From: QQWI01 sp964522015
GTDB lineage: Bacteria > Bacillota > Clostridia > Peptostreptococcales > Acidaminobacteraceae
Reading direction: 5' to 3'
Assembly (NCBI GenBank): GCA_964522015.1
Contig: CAZFST010000027.1
Coordinates: forward strand, 1-64,000
Length of the DNA stretch: 64,000 nt
Positions 53,080-62,032 of the stretch are shown piece after piece. Every line of letters begins with the position of its first letter. The first letter of the stretch is position 1. Made by a program: the position numbers and the translations under genes. The notes under the pieces were generated by a model that was given only the letters and a program-made list of their open reading frames with translations, searched no databases and was not told the origin of the DNA.

Positions 53080-54567
53080 ATGACCACGAATCACTTCAAG
53101 AATGGCACGTTGAAAAATAAAGTTTTTGATTTGGGGTTAGATCTCGCTATCCGTACATCTCCGCTTCTTTCAAAGTCGGCGTTATTGCGTCAAGGTGTTA
53201 TGCAGACTGGAAAATACATTTCGAGTTATTTACGACCAGTTAATCCAATAAAGTCATTTTTACCCCCCGGTGTTCTGACCGACCAAGCAGAATTTGGGGA
53301 GGCGTTCATGCAAACTCTCGACCGGATTCTTGCCCGCAAATTGTCTAACGCTACACTCCGAAAGATTTCCCACAATCTTGTTCATGGAGCTATGGTTCAG
53401 GGAGGGCAGCAATCACCAATCGCTCGATTTTCTGAGCAATTTGGGATGATTCCTCCCAGTACTTTAACCATCAGCCCCGGTAAGACATGTAATTTGCATT
53501 GTACGGGTTGTTATGCGAGTGCCGATATCACATCAGAGAAGTTGGATTGGTCAACATTTGACAGGATAATCACAGAAGCGAAAACGCTCTGGGGAGTGCG
53601 GTTCTTAGTCATCAGCGGAGGTGAACCGCTGGCATACCGATCAGAAGGAAAGACTCTTTTGGATGCTGCTGAAAAGCATCCTGATGTATTCTTCATGTTC
53701 TACACCAATGGGACATTGATTAATGAGCAAACTGCCCAGCGTATGGCGGCTTTGGGAAACGTGACACCGGCCATTTCGGTTGAGGGTTGGCGTGAACGAA
53801 CCGATGAACGGCGCGGTGCCGGTGTTTTCGACCAGGTCCTGGCAGCCATGGAACGCTTACGCAAGGCAGGAGTTTTTTTTGGAATTTCGTTGACTGCCAC
53901 CCGGCACAATGTTGAGGAAATATTCTCGGATGAGTTCATTGATTACTTCTTCGAAAAACAGGGGGCATTCTATGGTTGGTCTTTCCACTACATGCCTATC
54001 GGCCGTTCATATACCCTTGATTTGATGCCCACCCCGGAACAGCGGCTTTGGATGTGGAAACGTTCGTGGGAAATCATCCGTCAACGCAAAATCTTCCTGG
54101 CAGATTTTTGGAATCATGCCACGCTTTCTGGTGGTTGCATCGCTGGCGGGAGGGCGTACGGTGGCGGATACCTTTACATTGATTGGAACGGCGCTGTTTC
54201 ACCCTGCGTTTTTGTGCCTTACTCCCCTGTCAACGTTAATGACATTTATGCAAAGGGCGGCACATTAAACGACATCTGGGCTAATCCTTTCTTTGCGGAC
54301 ATACGTGATTGGCAGGAAGGTTATTTGAAAGACAAAGGTAATTGGCTGGCACCATGTTTGAATCGAGATCATCATGGCGTGCTAAGCCAGTTGATCGCCA
54401 AGCATGAGCCAGAGCCCATTGATGAAAGCGCCAAGGCAGCGCTGCTTGACCCGGATTACGGGAAAGGGTTGGAACACTATGGTGAACTCTATGAAAACTT
54501 ATCCGGACCGATTTGGCGTGAGCATTACCTAAAAGATCAATCTCAAAAGGAGGCGCATGTCAGGTAA
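53080..54567 (+). CDS. Radical SAM enzyme of the lipid locus (second), with SPASM-like C-terminus
   Basis: The 495-residue protein has an N-terminal extension of about 130 residues, then CNLHCTGC (Cys137, Cys141, Cys144), 'FLVISGGEPLAYR' and 'AISVEGWRERTDERRGAG'. Later cysteines ('GGCIAGG', 'GAVSPCVFVPY', 'LAPCLNRDHHG') probably hold one or two auxiliary Fe-S clusters. The family is unlike anSME at 34929. Its 3' end overlaps the cis-prenyltransferase gene by 11 bases, so the two products are likely made together. A role in modifying a prenyl or acyl chain is inferred from context only. Confidence 0.85.
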   Translation: MTTNHFKNGTLKNKVFDLGLDLAIRTSPLLSKSALLRQGVMQTGKYISSYLRPVNPIKSFLPPGVLTDQAEFGEAFMQTLDRILARKLSNATLRKISHNLVHGAMVQGGQQSPIARFSEQFGMIPPSTLTISPGKTCNLHCTGCYASADITSEKLDWSTFDRIITEAKTLWGVRFLVISGGEPLAYRSEGKTLLDAAEKHPDVFFMFYTNGTLINEQTAQRMAALGNVTPAISVEGWRERTDERRGAGVFDQVLAAMERLRKAGVFFGISLTATRHNVEEIFSDEFIDYFFEKQGAFYGWSFHYMPIGRSYTLDLMPTPEQRLWMWKRSWEIIRQRKIFLADFWNHATLSGGCIAGGRAYGGGYLYIDWNGAVSPCVFVPYSPVNVNDIYAKGGTLNDIWANPFFADIRDWQEGYLKDKGNWLAPCLNRDHHGVLSQLIAKHEPEPIDESAKAALLDPDYGKGLEHYGELYENLSGPIWREHYLKDQSQKEAHVR

Positions 54568-55279
54568 CCTTAGCGATAAGGTAATCCCCCGTCACCTGGC
54601 ATTTATTATGGATGGGAATGGTCGCTGGGCGCAGGAGCGTGGTCTTCCCCGCTCTGTTGGACATGAGGCTGGGGTGCAGACAGTTCAGCGTATCATCGAG
54701 GCCAGTGGTAAACTCGGTATTCAAGTGCTGACATTGTATACCTTTTCGACCGAGAACTGGGGCCGACCAGCGAAGGAAGTAGACTACTTGATGTATCTGG
54801 TCGGGAAATATGCTCAACGCGAGCTTCGCGAATTGCAACGGAATAGGGTTCGGATTCAGTTGATGGGAAAGCGGGAAGGCTTGCCAACTTCGGTCTTAAA
54901 GGCAATAGATCGGACAATCGAGCAAACCCAGAATAATTCTCGGCTGACTTTATATCTTGCACTTAACTATGGGGGAAGGGCTGAAATTGTAGATGCTATC
55001 AAATCCATAGTGACCGCGTATAAACAGGGAGTGCTGGACTGGACAAACCTGGACGAGAGTACCCTTGCTCGTTATCTATACTGTCCTGAGTGCCCTGATG
55101 TCGATCTGGTGATTCGCACTGGTGGCGAATGGCGGCTGAGCAATTTTTTGCTTTGGCGCGCTGCCCGCGCCGTTTTCTGGAGCACCCCGGTTTTATGGCC
55201 TGATTTTCAATACGAGCATCTAATGGAAGGTATCGGTGTCTATGCCGAACAAATATCGGAGCATAAAGTTGATTCGTAG
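54557..55279 (+). CDS. uppS: cis-Prenyltransferase (undecaprenyl diphosphate synthase family)
   Basis: The protein has 240 residues. The catalytic 'HLAFIMDGNGRWA' (Asp19 binds Mg), 'GHEAGVQTVQRIIEASGKLGI', 'LTLYTFSTENWGRP' and 'DLVIRTGGEWRLSNFLLWRAA' motifs are all present. It extends farnesyl diphosphate with cis isoprene units. Usual members read 'RTSGEQRLSNF'; this one reads 'RTGGEWRLSNF', a small departure in the pyrophosphate-binding loop. In this locus it may be a second copy that makes a chain of special length for the neighbouring UbiA or glycosyltransferases rather than the housekeeping enzyme. It overlaps the genes on both sides. Confidence 0.9.
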   Translation: MSGNLSDKVIPRHLAFIMDGNGRWAQERGLPRSVGHEAGVQTVQRIIEASGKLGIQVLTLYTFSTENWGRPAKEVDYLMYLVGKYAQRELRELQRNRVRIQLMGKREGLPTSVLKAIDRTIEQTQNNSRLTLYLALNYGGRAEIVDAIKSIVTAYKQGVLDWTNLDESTLARYLYCPECPDVDLVIRTGGEWRLSNFLLWRAARAVFWSTPVLWPDFQYEHLMEGIGVYAEQISEHKVDS

Positions 55280-56144
55280 TCCGTCTGTTGGCTTAGTATT
55301 AAGCGGTGGAGGGGCACGAGGGTTAGCACATATTGGCGTGCTGCGAGTGTTGGAACGCGAAGGCATTCCCGTAGATTTTCTGGCTGGGACAAGTATGGGT
55401 GGAGTCATCGCTGCCGGTTATGCATCGGGAATGAGTTCGTATGACCTTGAACAGGAAACCCTGAATGTAACCAGTAAACATGGCATGCTGCGTATGGCTG
55501 ACCCCGGCATGCCGAATGGTGGTTTTATTCGCGGTCAAAGGGTACTAGCATACTTCAAGCGAGTGTTTGGAGAAAAGACTTTCTCTGAATTATCCCTACC
55601 GCTGGCCGTGGTTGCCGTTGATTTGAAATCCCACCAGGAAGTTGTGTTCAAGGAAGGATCGGTGGCATTGGCTTTACGCGCCACAGTTTCCATCCCTGGA
55701 ATATTTATGCCAATTGAAATAAACAACCGGAAGCTCGTAGATGGTGGGTTACTTAACAATATGCCCGTCGATTTAGCCAAAAAAATGGGATCGGAAGTAG
55801 TCATTGCGGTCGACATCGGTTTGACGAATAATGAAGGGATTGGCCAATGGATTGGTAAACATCGCTGGATTCCAGACGGCATTGCCAATACCCTCGAGGT
55901 TTTGGATGATTCCATTTACGCCTTACGCATTGTGGAGCAGGAGAATAAATTGCGTCAGTTTCCACCAGACGTGATCATTTGCCCCGAACTACCCAAGAAC
56001 GTGAATTCGGTCATCGGATACAACCGGGTGGAAGAGTTGGTTGCTGCCGGTGAACGTGCTGCTGAAGAACACCTCTTCGAAATCAATAAACTCTTGCGTC
56101 CCCGTTGGTATTGGTCACTAAGTAAAGGAATTGGTTCAAGTTGA
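55236..56144 (+). CDS. Patatin-like phospholipase
   Basis: The protein has 302 residues. The glycine-rich GGGARGLAHIGVL (about 24-36), nucleophile GTSMGG (Ser53) and catalytic Asp in 'KLVDGGLLNNMPVD' form the Ser-Asp dyad of bacterial patatins (RssA/YlbK type). The start is GTG at 55236 or ATG at 55242; ggaagg lies upstream. It overlaps uppS by 44 bases, so translational coupling is likely. It should release fatty acids from membrane lipids, which the nearby DegV proteins could bind. Confidence 0.9.
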   Translation: MSMPNKYRSIKLIRSPSVGLVLSGGGARGLAHIGVLRVLEREGIPVDFLAGTSMGGVIAAGYASGMSSYDLEQETLNVTSKHGMLRMADPGMPNGGFIRGQRVLAYFKRVFGEKTFSELSLPLAVVAVDLKSHQEVVFKEGSVALALRATVSIPGIFMPIEINNRKLVDGGLLNNMPVDLAKKMGSEVVIAVDIGLTNNEGIGQWIGKHRWIPDGIANTLEVLDDSIYALRIVEQENKLRQFPPDVIICPELPKNVNSVIGYNRVEELVAAGERAAEEHLFEINKLLRPRWYWSLSKGIGSS

Positions 56145-56381
56145 TAAAAGTTTTATATAACCATCGTTTTCAAGAAAGCATACCGAAAAAATATACTTTG
56201 CAATTTGCCTTATCGAAAGGAATTAATGACTCATTTGAAGCTCGATCAGCAGCAGGACTTTTTTATTTTGATTCAAATGACAACCAACACAGTGAGAGAC
56301 CTGGGGTTGTTAGATGGCAAAGTTAAATATTCTCGCATTAAATATATCCAGCTACTAGAAAACTCTTCTGATGCACATTAA
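56141..56381 (+). pseudogene. Duplicated leader and decayed 5' end of a glycosyltransferase-like gene
   Basis: The stretch 56141-56228 aligns without gaps, at roughly 70 percent, to 57288-57376, the leader of the glycolipid glycosyltransferase gene, including the ribosome site (gaaagga/gaaaggg) and the ATG (56226-56228). The following 51-codon reading ('MTHLKLDQQQDFFIL') is only faintly like the enzyme and then stops. It looks like an old tandem copy, later separated from the intact gene by the family 2 glycosyltransferase. It could also be a small unrelated gene with a copied leader. Confidence 0.5.
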
Positions 56382-56428
56382 TGTAACCAATTATTTAAAA
56401 GAAATGAAGTGTTAGGTTTCGTGATCCT

Positions 56429-57256
56429 ATGAGAAACAATAAAAATATAACGATTAGTGTTGTTACATGCACCTTCAACAGCGAAAAATATTTGAAGGGA
56501 GCGTTGGAAAGCATCGAAAATCAGACCTATAAGAATATTGAGCACATTATTAATGATTCTTATTCGACTGATACAACTTTAGAGATCATTCAAGAATATA
56601 TTGAGCGAAATAAGGTTCAATACAATATCAAATTTATCCAATCTGAGCCGAAGGGCGTGGGGAATGCATTAAACGTTGCCACGAGAGTTGCAACTGGAGA
56701 TCTTATTCACTATCTGCATTCAGATGATTACTATCTGAATAAGCATTCCTTGGAAAAAGTCGCTTTCAGATTTAGTGAAAACCCCAATCTTGTATGGCTG
56801 ACCGGTAATTTTTTAGTAGAAGTGAGCGGAAAGAGAATATCTATTCCCCAGACGTATCTCTTGCGAGCTAATCCAGAAATAGCTCTGTCTGTCATGAACA
56901 TTATCTCCCATGAAAACACCTTTATGAAAAGAGAGGCAGTTCAAATGTACGGAGGTTTTAACGAGAGCAAAAATGATGTTGTCGAATATGGCTTGTGGCT
57001 AAATTTAATAAAAGACTACAAACCTCTGATCGTAAATGATGAATTCACTGTTTTCATCATCCATAAGGGAAGTAAATCAACAGGTAGTTTAATCAAATTC
57101 TCTAAAGCAGTATTGCGAGCATTCCATACCCAAAGAAAAGAAATGGTCTTTCCGTTGTTAGGATATTATGCGGATAAAAGTTTTTATAAACAATACAGGC
57201 AAATTGTCAAAAAAATAGTCAAATTTGAATCACTGTTGGATATCAAGGATCTTTAG
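56429..57256 (+). CDS. Family 2 glycosyltransferase, AT-rich
   Basis: The protein has 275 residues. The GT-A start 'ISVVTCTFNSEKYLKGALESIENQTYKNIEHIINDSYSTDTT', the DxD-like 'YLHSDDYYL' and 'ENTFMKREAVQMYGGFNES' are typical of GT2. Its codon use is clearly more AT-rich than the genes on either side. It sits between a decayed leader copy and the intact gene with the same leader, so it has probably been inserted. The sugar and acceptor are unknown. Confidence 0.85.
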   Translation: MRNNKNITISVVTCTFNSEKYLKGALESIENQTYKNIEHIINDSYSTDTTLEIIQEYIERNKVQYNIKFIQSEPKGVGNALNVATRVATGDLIHYLHSDDYYLNKHSLEKVAFRFSENPNLVWLTGNFLVEVSGKRISIPQTYLLRANPEIALSVMNIISHENTFMKREAVQMYGGFNESKNDVVEYGLWLNLIKDYKPLIVNDEFTVFIIHKGSKSTGSLIKFSKAVLRAFHTQRKEMVFPLLGYYADKSFYKQYRQIVKKIVKFESLLDIKDL

Positions 57257-57373
57257 GTTTGGATGATATCCAAGAGGTACAAGTAGTGTCGATAAAAATA
57301 TTTTTTAGCCATCGGTTCCTTGAACATATGCTGAAAAATATTAATCTTGAAATTTTCTTTCCGAAAGGGATTA

Positions 57374-58522
57374 ATGGCTCAAACGGAACTTAAACAACCG
57401 CACGTTCTTTTCTTGTTTTCTGATACAGGTGGAGGCCATCGCAGCGCAGCAGAAGCGATCATTGAAGCGATCAATCTGGACTTTCCAGATCGCTTTTCAA
57501 CAGAAATGGTCGATTTTTTCAAAGAATATGCGCCACCGCCATTCGATCTGGCACCTGAACTGTATCCCCCGATGGCCAAGGTGCCCGATATGTGGAAATT
57601 CGGCTATAAGCTGAGCGATGGGCAGCGACGTACACGTATTTTTTATAACGTGATGTGGCCCTATATCCGGAGCGCGGCTTTCAAGCTTCTTAATGAACAC
57701 CCTTACGATCTGCTGGTAATAGTGCATCCGATCCCGGTGGTTCCGATCAGCCGCGCTATGCGGCCCGGTTCACCTCCTTTTATTACCGTGGTAACCGATA
57801 TGGTTTCGACGCATTCCTGGTGGTATAACCGTCGATCCGATTTGGTACTGGTGCCAACTGAAATTGCCCGCCAACGCGGGCTGGCTTATGGGCTCCGCCC
57901 CGATCAGATCCGCGTAGTTGGGCTGCCAGTCGCGCAGCGTTTTTGCCTACCCGTGGGGGACCGGCGCCCGATCCGCACACGACTGGGGTGGCCTCAAGAC
58001 CTGCCAGTGATCTTACTCATTGGCGGTGGTGATGGGATGGGGCCTCTAGCCAAAGTGGCGCGAGCTATCTCCGATGCCCACCTCAACACGGCCCTGGTGG
58101 TGGTGACCGGTCGCAACCATAAGCTTAAAGCCCAACTTGAAGCTGTAGAATGGTCGATGCCCACTTTCATTTATGGATTTGTGCGCGAGATGCCCGATTT
58201 TATGAGCAGTGCAGATATTCTATTGACCAAAGCCGGACCTGGCACCATCAGCGAAGCCTTTATCGCCGGCCTGCCGATGATCCTTTACAGCCGCATGCCC
58301 GGCCAGGAAGACGGCAATGTGTCGTATGTGGTCACTGAGGGTGCTGGTGTTTGGGCACCCGAGCCCACCCGCATCATTGAAGTATTAAGAAACTGGCTCG
58401 ATCATCCCGATGAACGAGAAAAGGTTGCTGTCAACTGCCTCCGCTTGGCCAAGCCCAATGCTTCACACTTGGTCGCGCGCGCCATAGCGGATCAACTGGG
58501 TATGACTGAAAGAATAATTTAA
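57374..58522 (+). CDS. MGDG-synthase/UgtP-like diacylglycerol glycosyltransferase
   Basis: The protein has 382 residues from the ATG at 57374 (aaaggg upstream). The N-terminal 'FLFSDTGGGHRSAAEAIIEAI' is the MGDG-synthase signature. 'TVVTDMVSTHSWWYNRRSDLVLVPTEIAR', 'GGGDGMGPLAKVA' and 'TKAGPGTISEAFIAGLPMILYS' complete the GT28 fold that binds UDP-sugar. Relatives add glucose or galactose to diacylglycerol at the inner membrane. It indicates that the locus makes a glycolipid. Confidence 0.9.
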   Translation: MAQTELKQPHVLFLFSDTGGGHRSAAEAIIEAINLDFPDRFSTEMVDFFKEYAPPPFDLAPELYPPMAKVPDMWKFGYKLSDGQRRTRIFYNVMWPYIRSAAFKLLNEHPYDLLVIVHPIPVVPISRAMRPGSPPFITVVTDMVSTHSWWYNRRSDLVLVPTEIARQRGLAYGLRPDQIRVVGLPVAQRFCLPVGDRRPIRTRLGWPQDLPVILLIGGGDGMGPLAKVARAISDAHLNTALVVVTGRNHKLKAQLEAVEWSMPTFIYGFVREMPDFMSSADILLTKAGPGTISEAFIAGLPMILYSRMPGQEDGNVSYVVTEGAGVWAPEPTRIIEVLRNWLDHPDEREKVAVNCLRLAKPNASHLVARAIADQLGMTERII

Positions 58523-58535
58523 AGGATATTGGTAT

Positions 58536-59408
58536 ATGAAAACAAACAAATATTCGCATAAAACGTCGCTGCAAGGTCGAAATAACCCATGCTTAACCGT
58601 CATCATTCCTACATTAAATGAAATTGCATATCTACCCGGATTGCTTGATGCTCTGGATGTGCAAACCCGTCTTCCGGATGAAGTCATCGTAGCTGATGCT
58701 GGTTCGAAGGACGGCACAGCAGAACTGGCGCGAACACGTGGCGCGCGAGTGGTACGCGGTGGAATGCCAGCAATTGGGCGAAACGCAGGAGCTCGTGAAG
58801 CTGGAGGGAATCTCCTTCTCTTCCTCGATGCCGATGTGCTGCCGCCGTCAGATTTCATTGCACGGGTTTTGGAAGAATTTGAACTTAAAGAATATGACGT
58901 CGCCACATGCTTCATCGCCGCATTAGACGAAAGCCTACTGGATCAGATGATTTGTGTGGGTACAAACCTGTATTTCCGGATCATTCAACCGGTTTCACCG
59001 CACGCCCCCGGCTTTTGCATTTTATCAAGGCGCATCGCTCATGAAAAAATGGGCGGTTTCGATGAAACGCTTGCACTCAGTGAGGATATTGACTATGCTC
59101 GCCGTGCGAAACGGTATGGAAAGTTCGGAATATTAACCAGTACCCGCATCCCGGTCTCGATGCGGCGGGTAGGGAAAGAGGGACTTGTGGGACTTGGCCT
59201 GAAGTACGCCTGGTGTGAGATATATGCACTGGTGGGAAAACCGGTACATGTGGCTCCTTTTGAATATGAGTTCGGTACATTCAGCCCGTCCCAAGCATCT
59301 ACCAGTCGAGCATTAATTAATAAAGATGCCATAAACCGAAAGTGGAAGAAATTTGGGTATCCGCTGCAAAGATTCAGCCGCAATATTCGTGAGCAATTCA
59401 ACCACTGA
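58536..59408 (+). CDS. Family 2 glycosyltransferase of the lipid locus
   Basis: The protein has 290 residues. 'LTVIIPTLNEIAYLPGLLDALDVQTRLPDEVIVADAGSKDGT', the DxD-like 'LLFLDADVLPP' and 'GFDETLALSEDIDYARRAKRYG' (ED motif) define a GT2 of the polyprenyl-phosphate or lipid-linked type. It lies 14 bases after the diacylglycerol glycosyltransferase gene and probably extends the same glycolipid. A short hydrophobic stretch ('YFRIIQPVSP') is present but there is no clear membrane anchor. Confidence 0.87.
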   Translation: MKTNKYSHKTSLQGRNNPCLTVIIPTLNEIAYLPGLLDALDVQTRLPDEVIVADAGSKDGTAELARTRGARVVRGGMPAIGRNAGAREAGGNLLLFLDADVLPPSDFIARVLEEFELKEYDVATCFIAALDESLLDQMICVGTNLYFRIIQPVSPHAPGFCILSRRIAHEKMGGFDETLALSEDIDYARRAKRYGKFGILTSTRIPVSMRRVGKEGLVGLGLKYAWCEIYALVGKPVHVAPFEYEFGTFSPSQASTSRALINKDAINRKWKKFGYPLQRFSRNIREQFNH

Positions 59409-59481
59409 ATGGCATCGGTGCTAATGGGCGTCAGGTAATAATGTTGCCGCCGGAAAAAGAAATTTGCATGAACAATAAGAA

Positions 59482-59676
59482 ATGTTAATTATGTTTTCAA
59501 CATTGCATAGAATTCTTGTTGGAGCTTTAATTGTTGGATTGGCTTTTCTTATTCCGAGCACATCCCTAAATGGTTGGGGCAAATGGATCATCATTGACGG
59601 ATTAGTCGCAAACAACAAGTTTGGGAATATGGTTGTTTATTTCTTTATTTCTTTATTTCGATCCAGAAACGAATAG
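59482..59676 (+). CDS. Small hydrophobic protein, unknown
   Basis: The ORF encodes 64 residues with a hydrophobic helix ('ILVGALIVGLAFLIP', about 11-25) and a second hydrophobic patch ('FGNMVVYFFISLF') before a basic end. The ribosome site is poor and the start may instead be the ATG at 59491. I do not recognise the family. It lies between a glycosyltransferase and an MBL hydrolase gene. Confidence 0.4.
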   Translation: MLIMFSTLHRILVGALIVGLAFLIPSTSLNGWGKWIIIDGLVANNKFGNMVVYFFISLFRSRNE

Positions 59677-59774
59677 GCCGATTTATCCAATGAAATCCTC
59701 AATGATGACAAAAGCGTCGGCAATTATTTCCACCCCAATGGTAGAAGAAAAATAATGGAGATAATTTACTCTCA

Positions 59775-60443
59775 ATGAAAGTGCGTTTTCTCGGTCATTC
59801 CTGTATAGAAATTATTGGGTATCGCCATATTTTGATTGATCCTGACTTCACTAGTGATCCTGAGCCAGGGATAGAGTTTATCTGTATTACCCATGGACAT
59901 AAAGATCATGTCGGTCGTTTAGCTGAGGTCCGTTCTGGGGTGGTGGTCGCTTCACCAGATGTATGCCATATGGTTGAACAAATGGGGGTTTCACACCACC
60001 GTCTGAGACCTGTACAGCCAGGCGAGCAGATTGCTAATATCCTTGTTTTACCCGGGTATAGTCAGACACAAGGCCTGTTATACACGCTTTTGTTTTTACT
60101 CCTAAAGCAGAGAAAACCAGAACCAGCTACAACACCACTCTCATTCCTTATTATGGATGAGGCTAATTTGTTACATATTGGCGATGGGCATAAAGCTCCC
60201 CTGGACGTGAAGCCGGATATATTGTGCTTGCCCTGGCGTAGAGCTCCTCTCTTTACAGCTCTCTATAAAAAAATGTTAGTTCGTACAGCCAAGCATTTTC
60301 ATGCCCCTTACATAATCCCTATCCATCATGATATGCCCTCTACTATAACCGATACTTCCGAGTTGAGCAGGCGGCTTGAAGCTACTCTGCTGGACGAGAA
60401 AAAGTGGTATTCATTTAATCAGCATCGACTAGAAACGGATTAG
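59775..60443 (+). CDS. MBL-fold metallo-hydrolase (paralogue 2)
   Basis: The 222-residue protein is closely similar along its length to the one at 22487-23158. It has metal-binding HGHKDH, 'IGDGHKAP' and 'IIPIHHD'. The hydrophobic insert ('YTLLFLLLKQRKPEP') is also kept. It is followed 57 bases later by a DegV gene, as in the other locus. The ggag is rather far from the ATG. The repeated pairing with DegV is the best clue to function. Confidence 0.85.
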   Translation: MKVRFLGHSCIEIIGYRHILIDPDFTSDPEPGIEFICITHGHKDHVGRLAEVRSGVVVASPDVCHMVEQMGVSHHRLRPVQPGEQIANILVLPGYSQTQGLLYTLLFLLLKQRKPEPATTPLSFLIMDEANLLHIGDGHKAPLDVKPDILCLPWRRAPLFTALYKKMLVRTAKHFHAPYIIPIHHDMPSTITDTSELSRRLEATLLDEKKWYSFNQHRLETD

Positions 60444-60500
60444 TGTATCCCATTAATAGGATGAATAACAAATTAACTTTTAATATATGAAGGAGACATT

Positions 60501-61352
60501 ATGAAAAACATTGTAATAATTACGGATACCGATAGCAGCTTGCCCATTGATTTAACAGCACGATATGAAATCCGCCAAGTGCCCATTAACTTGCATATCG
60601 ATGGCGAAACTTATGAAACGGGAGTGGACATTGATGACCACCTTTTATTTGAAAAGCTGGAAAAATTTAACAAATATCCAACAACATCAGCTCCTTCTCC
60701 AGAAGCCTTTGCCAAAGCATTTAGGGCGTCAATTTCTGAGGGTGCCCAATCCATTATTTGTATTTGTGTATCCTGCAAGGTGAGTGCGTCTTTTGATTCA
60801 GCAGTTCTTGCATCTCAAATGTTCAAGCATGATATTGTTGTAGTTGACTCTCAAAATCTTTCAATGGGTCAAGGTTTCATGGTTCTAACGGCAGCTGAAT
60901 CCGTTTTGAATGGGGCAACCAAAGAAGAAGTTTTGCAACATTTAGCAAATGTAGGGAAAAGGATTCACACTTTTGCGCTTCTACCTTCGCTGAAGTACAT
61001 TGCCTTAAGCGGTCGGTTGAATAAGTTTTCGGCCAACTTAGCAGATACATTAGATATTAAACCAATACTGACGGTTCAAGATGGAAAGCTAGAAATTGTG
61101 AGCCGACAACGCACTTCCAAAAAAGCAATTGATAAAATGCTTGAATTGGTCAATTTATCTTGCGACGGAAAAACCATTGAACGAGTAGCGATTATTCATG
61201 CAAACAACCCTGAAGGAGCCCACAATTTACAAGAGAAAGTAAATTCAATTGCTCCAGATGTGAATCCATATATTATAGCCGAATTTACACCTGGTTTGTC
61301 CATTCACACAGGTCCTGGAACAATCGGACTTTCAATTTTGACTGACGGTTAG
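60501..61352 (+). CDS. DegV family fatty-acid-binding protein (paralogue 3)
   Basis: The 283-residue protein has 'IVIITDTDSSLPIDLTARYEIRQVPI', 'TTSAPSPEAFAKAF' and 'SIHTGPGTIGLSIL'. The usual LEYLxxGGRIG segment reads 'LKYIALSGRLNKF', a departure in the loop that lines the fatty-acid pocket, so its ligand may differ from those of paralogues 1 and 2. A clear aaggag precedes the ATG. It is the last gene of the lipid locus. Confidence 0.9.
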   Translation: MKNIVIITDTDSSLPIDLTARYEIRQVPINLHIDGETYETGVDIDDHLLFEKLEKFNKYPTTSAPSPEAFAKAFRASISEGAQSIICICVSCKVSASFDSAVLASQMFKHDIVVVDSQNLSMGQGFMVLTAAESVLNGATKEEVLQHLANVGKRIHTFALLPSLKYIALSGRLNKFSANLADTLDIKPILTVQDGKLEIVSRQRTSKKAIDKMLELVNLSCDGKTIERVAIIHANNPEGAHNLQEKVNSIAPDVNPYIIAEFTPGLSIHTGPGTIGLSILTDG

Positions 61353-61952
61353 GTAGGCTAAGGCACCTGATTTTATGAGTGCTTGCAGGACGAACTGATT
61401 ACTTAAATCTTGTCACAACTATTTTAATAATCGGGGCTCGCTCGACACAAAAGTGAATCATTAATTTGAAATTAATCGCAATCCACTGTTACTATGGCAG
61501 TTAGTCAAACAGTTGTGGAATGGCTTGAACGATTTAAGCTAAAAAGTAAAAATTCAAATACTTTAGTTGAGAGGTGATAATCCAAAAAGATCGCTCTTTA
61601 GAGGTTACGATCCGACTAAACCTCCTACAACTATTCAACAACGTTCTAGTGCAGCCGTAGTCCTGTAGGCCGAAACTTATTACTGTCAGCTATTACGTCA
61701 CATTCTATTGGCTCAGATAGCAACTTATTGATATTTATTGAGCTGTCTCCAAGGATCTGAGGAATGCGGATGTTTATTTCGAACCAGTTTTTCGATACAA
61801 AGAGGATTCGCTAGCGGAAGGAACTAGTTGGGAGAAAGCAAATTAGCTTGCTTGAAAATTTCTTACACGGCTATTCTTTTAAAGACTTCCCGGTTTATCA
61901 AAATAATTGGTATGGAAATCAATCACCTTTAAGTCTATCAATTTTTCATTGA
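61353..61952. other. Decayed intergenic region before the second AbiE cassette
   Basis: About 600 bases hold no gene that I can support. A 27-codon reading at 61494-61577 ('MAVSQTVVEWLERF') is too short to call. From about 61870 the DNA is homologous to 5470-5552, upstream of the first AbiE cassette, so the duplicated unit begins there. Confidence 0.5.
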
Positions 61953-61973
61953 GCCAAGTTATTCTTTATCTGA

Positions 61974-62032
61974 TATACTGATATAAATTTCGTAATTCGT
62001 CACTAAATGGCTAAAAGTGACGAATTACGAAA
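61974..62032 (+). promoter_or_regulatory. AbiE cassette A promoter/operator, copy 2
   Basis: Identical to 5574-5632: a -10-like TATACT at 61974-61979 and a 16-bp perfect inverted repeat at 61988-62003 and 62017-62032, with the ATG in the spacer. A repressor made from either copy should bind both. Confidence 0.65.

Noticed and set aside
53080..54567. Idea that the second radical SAM protein is another sulfatase maturase
   Set aside because: It has a 130-residue N-terminal extension, lacks the anSME motifs seen at 34929, and lies with prenyl and lipid genes rather than a sulfatase.
61494..61577. 27-codon reading that looks like the start of an integrase-type protein
   Set aside because: Too short, with consecutive stops after it and no ribosome site; similarity to a recombinase N-terminus is only an impression.
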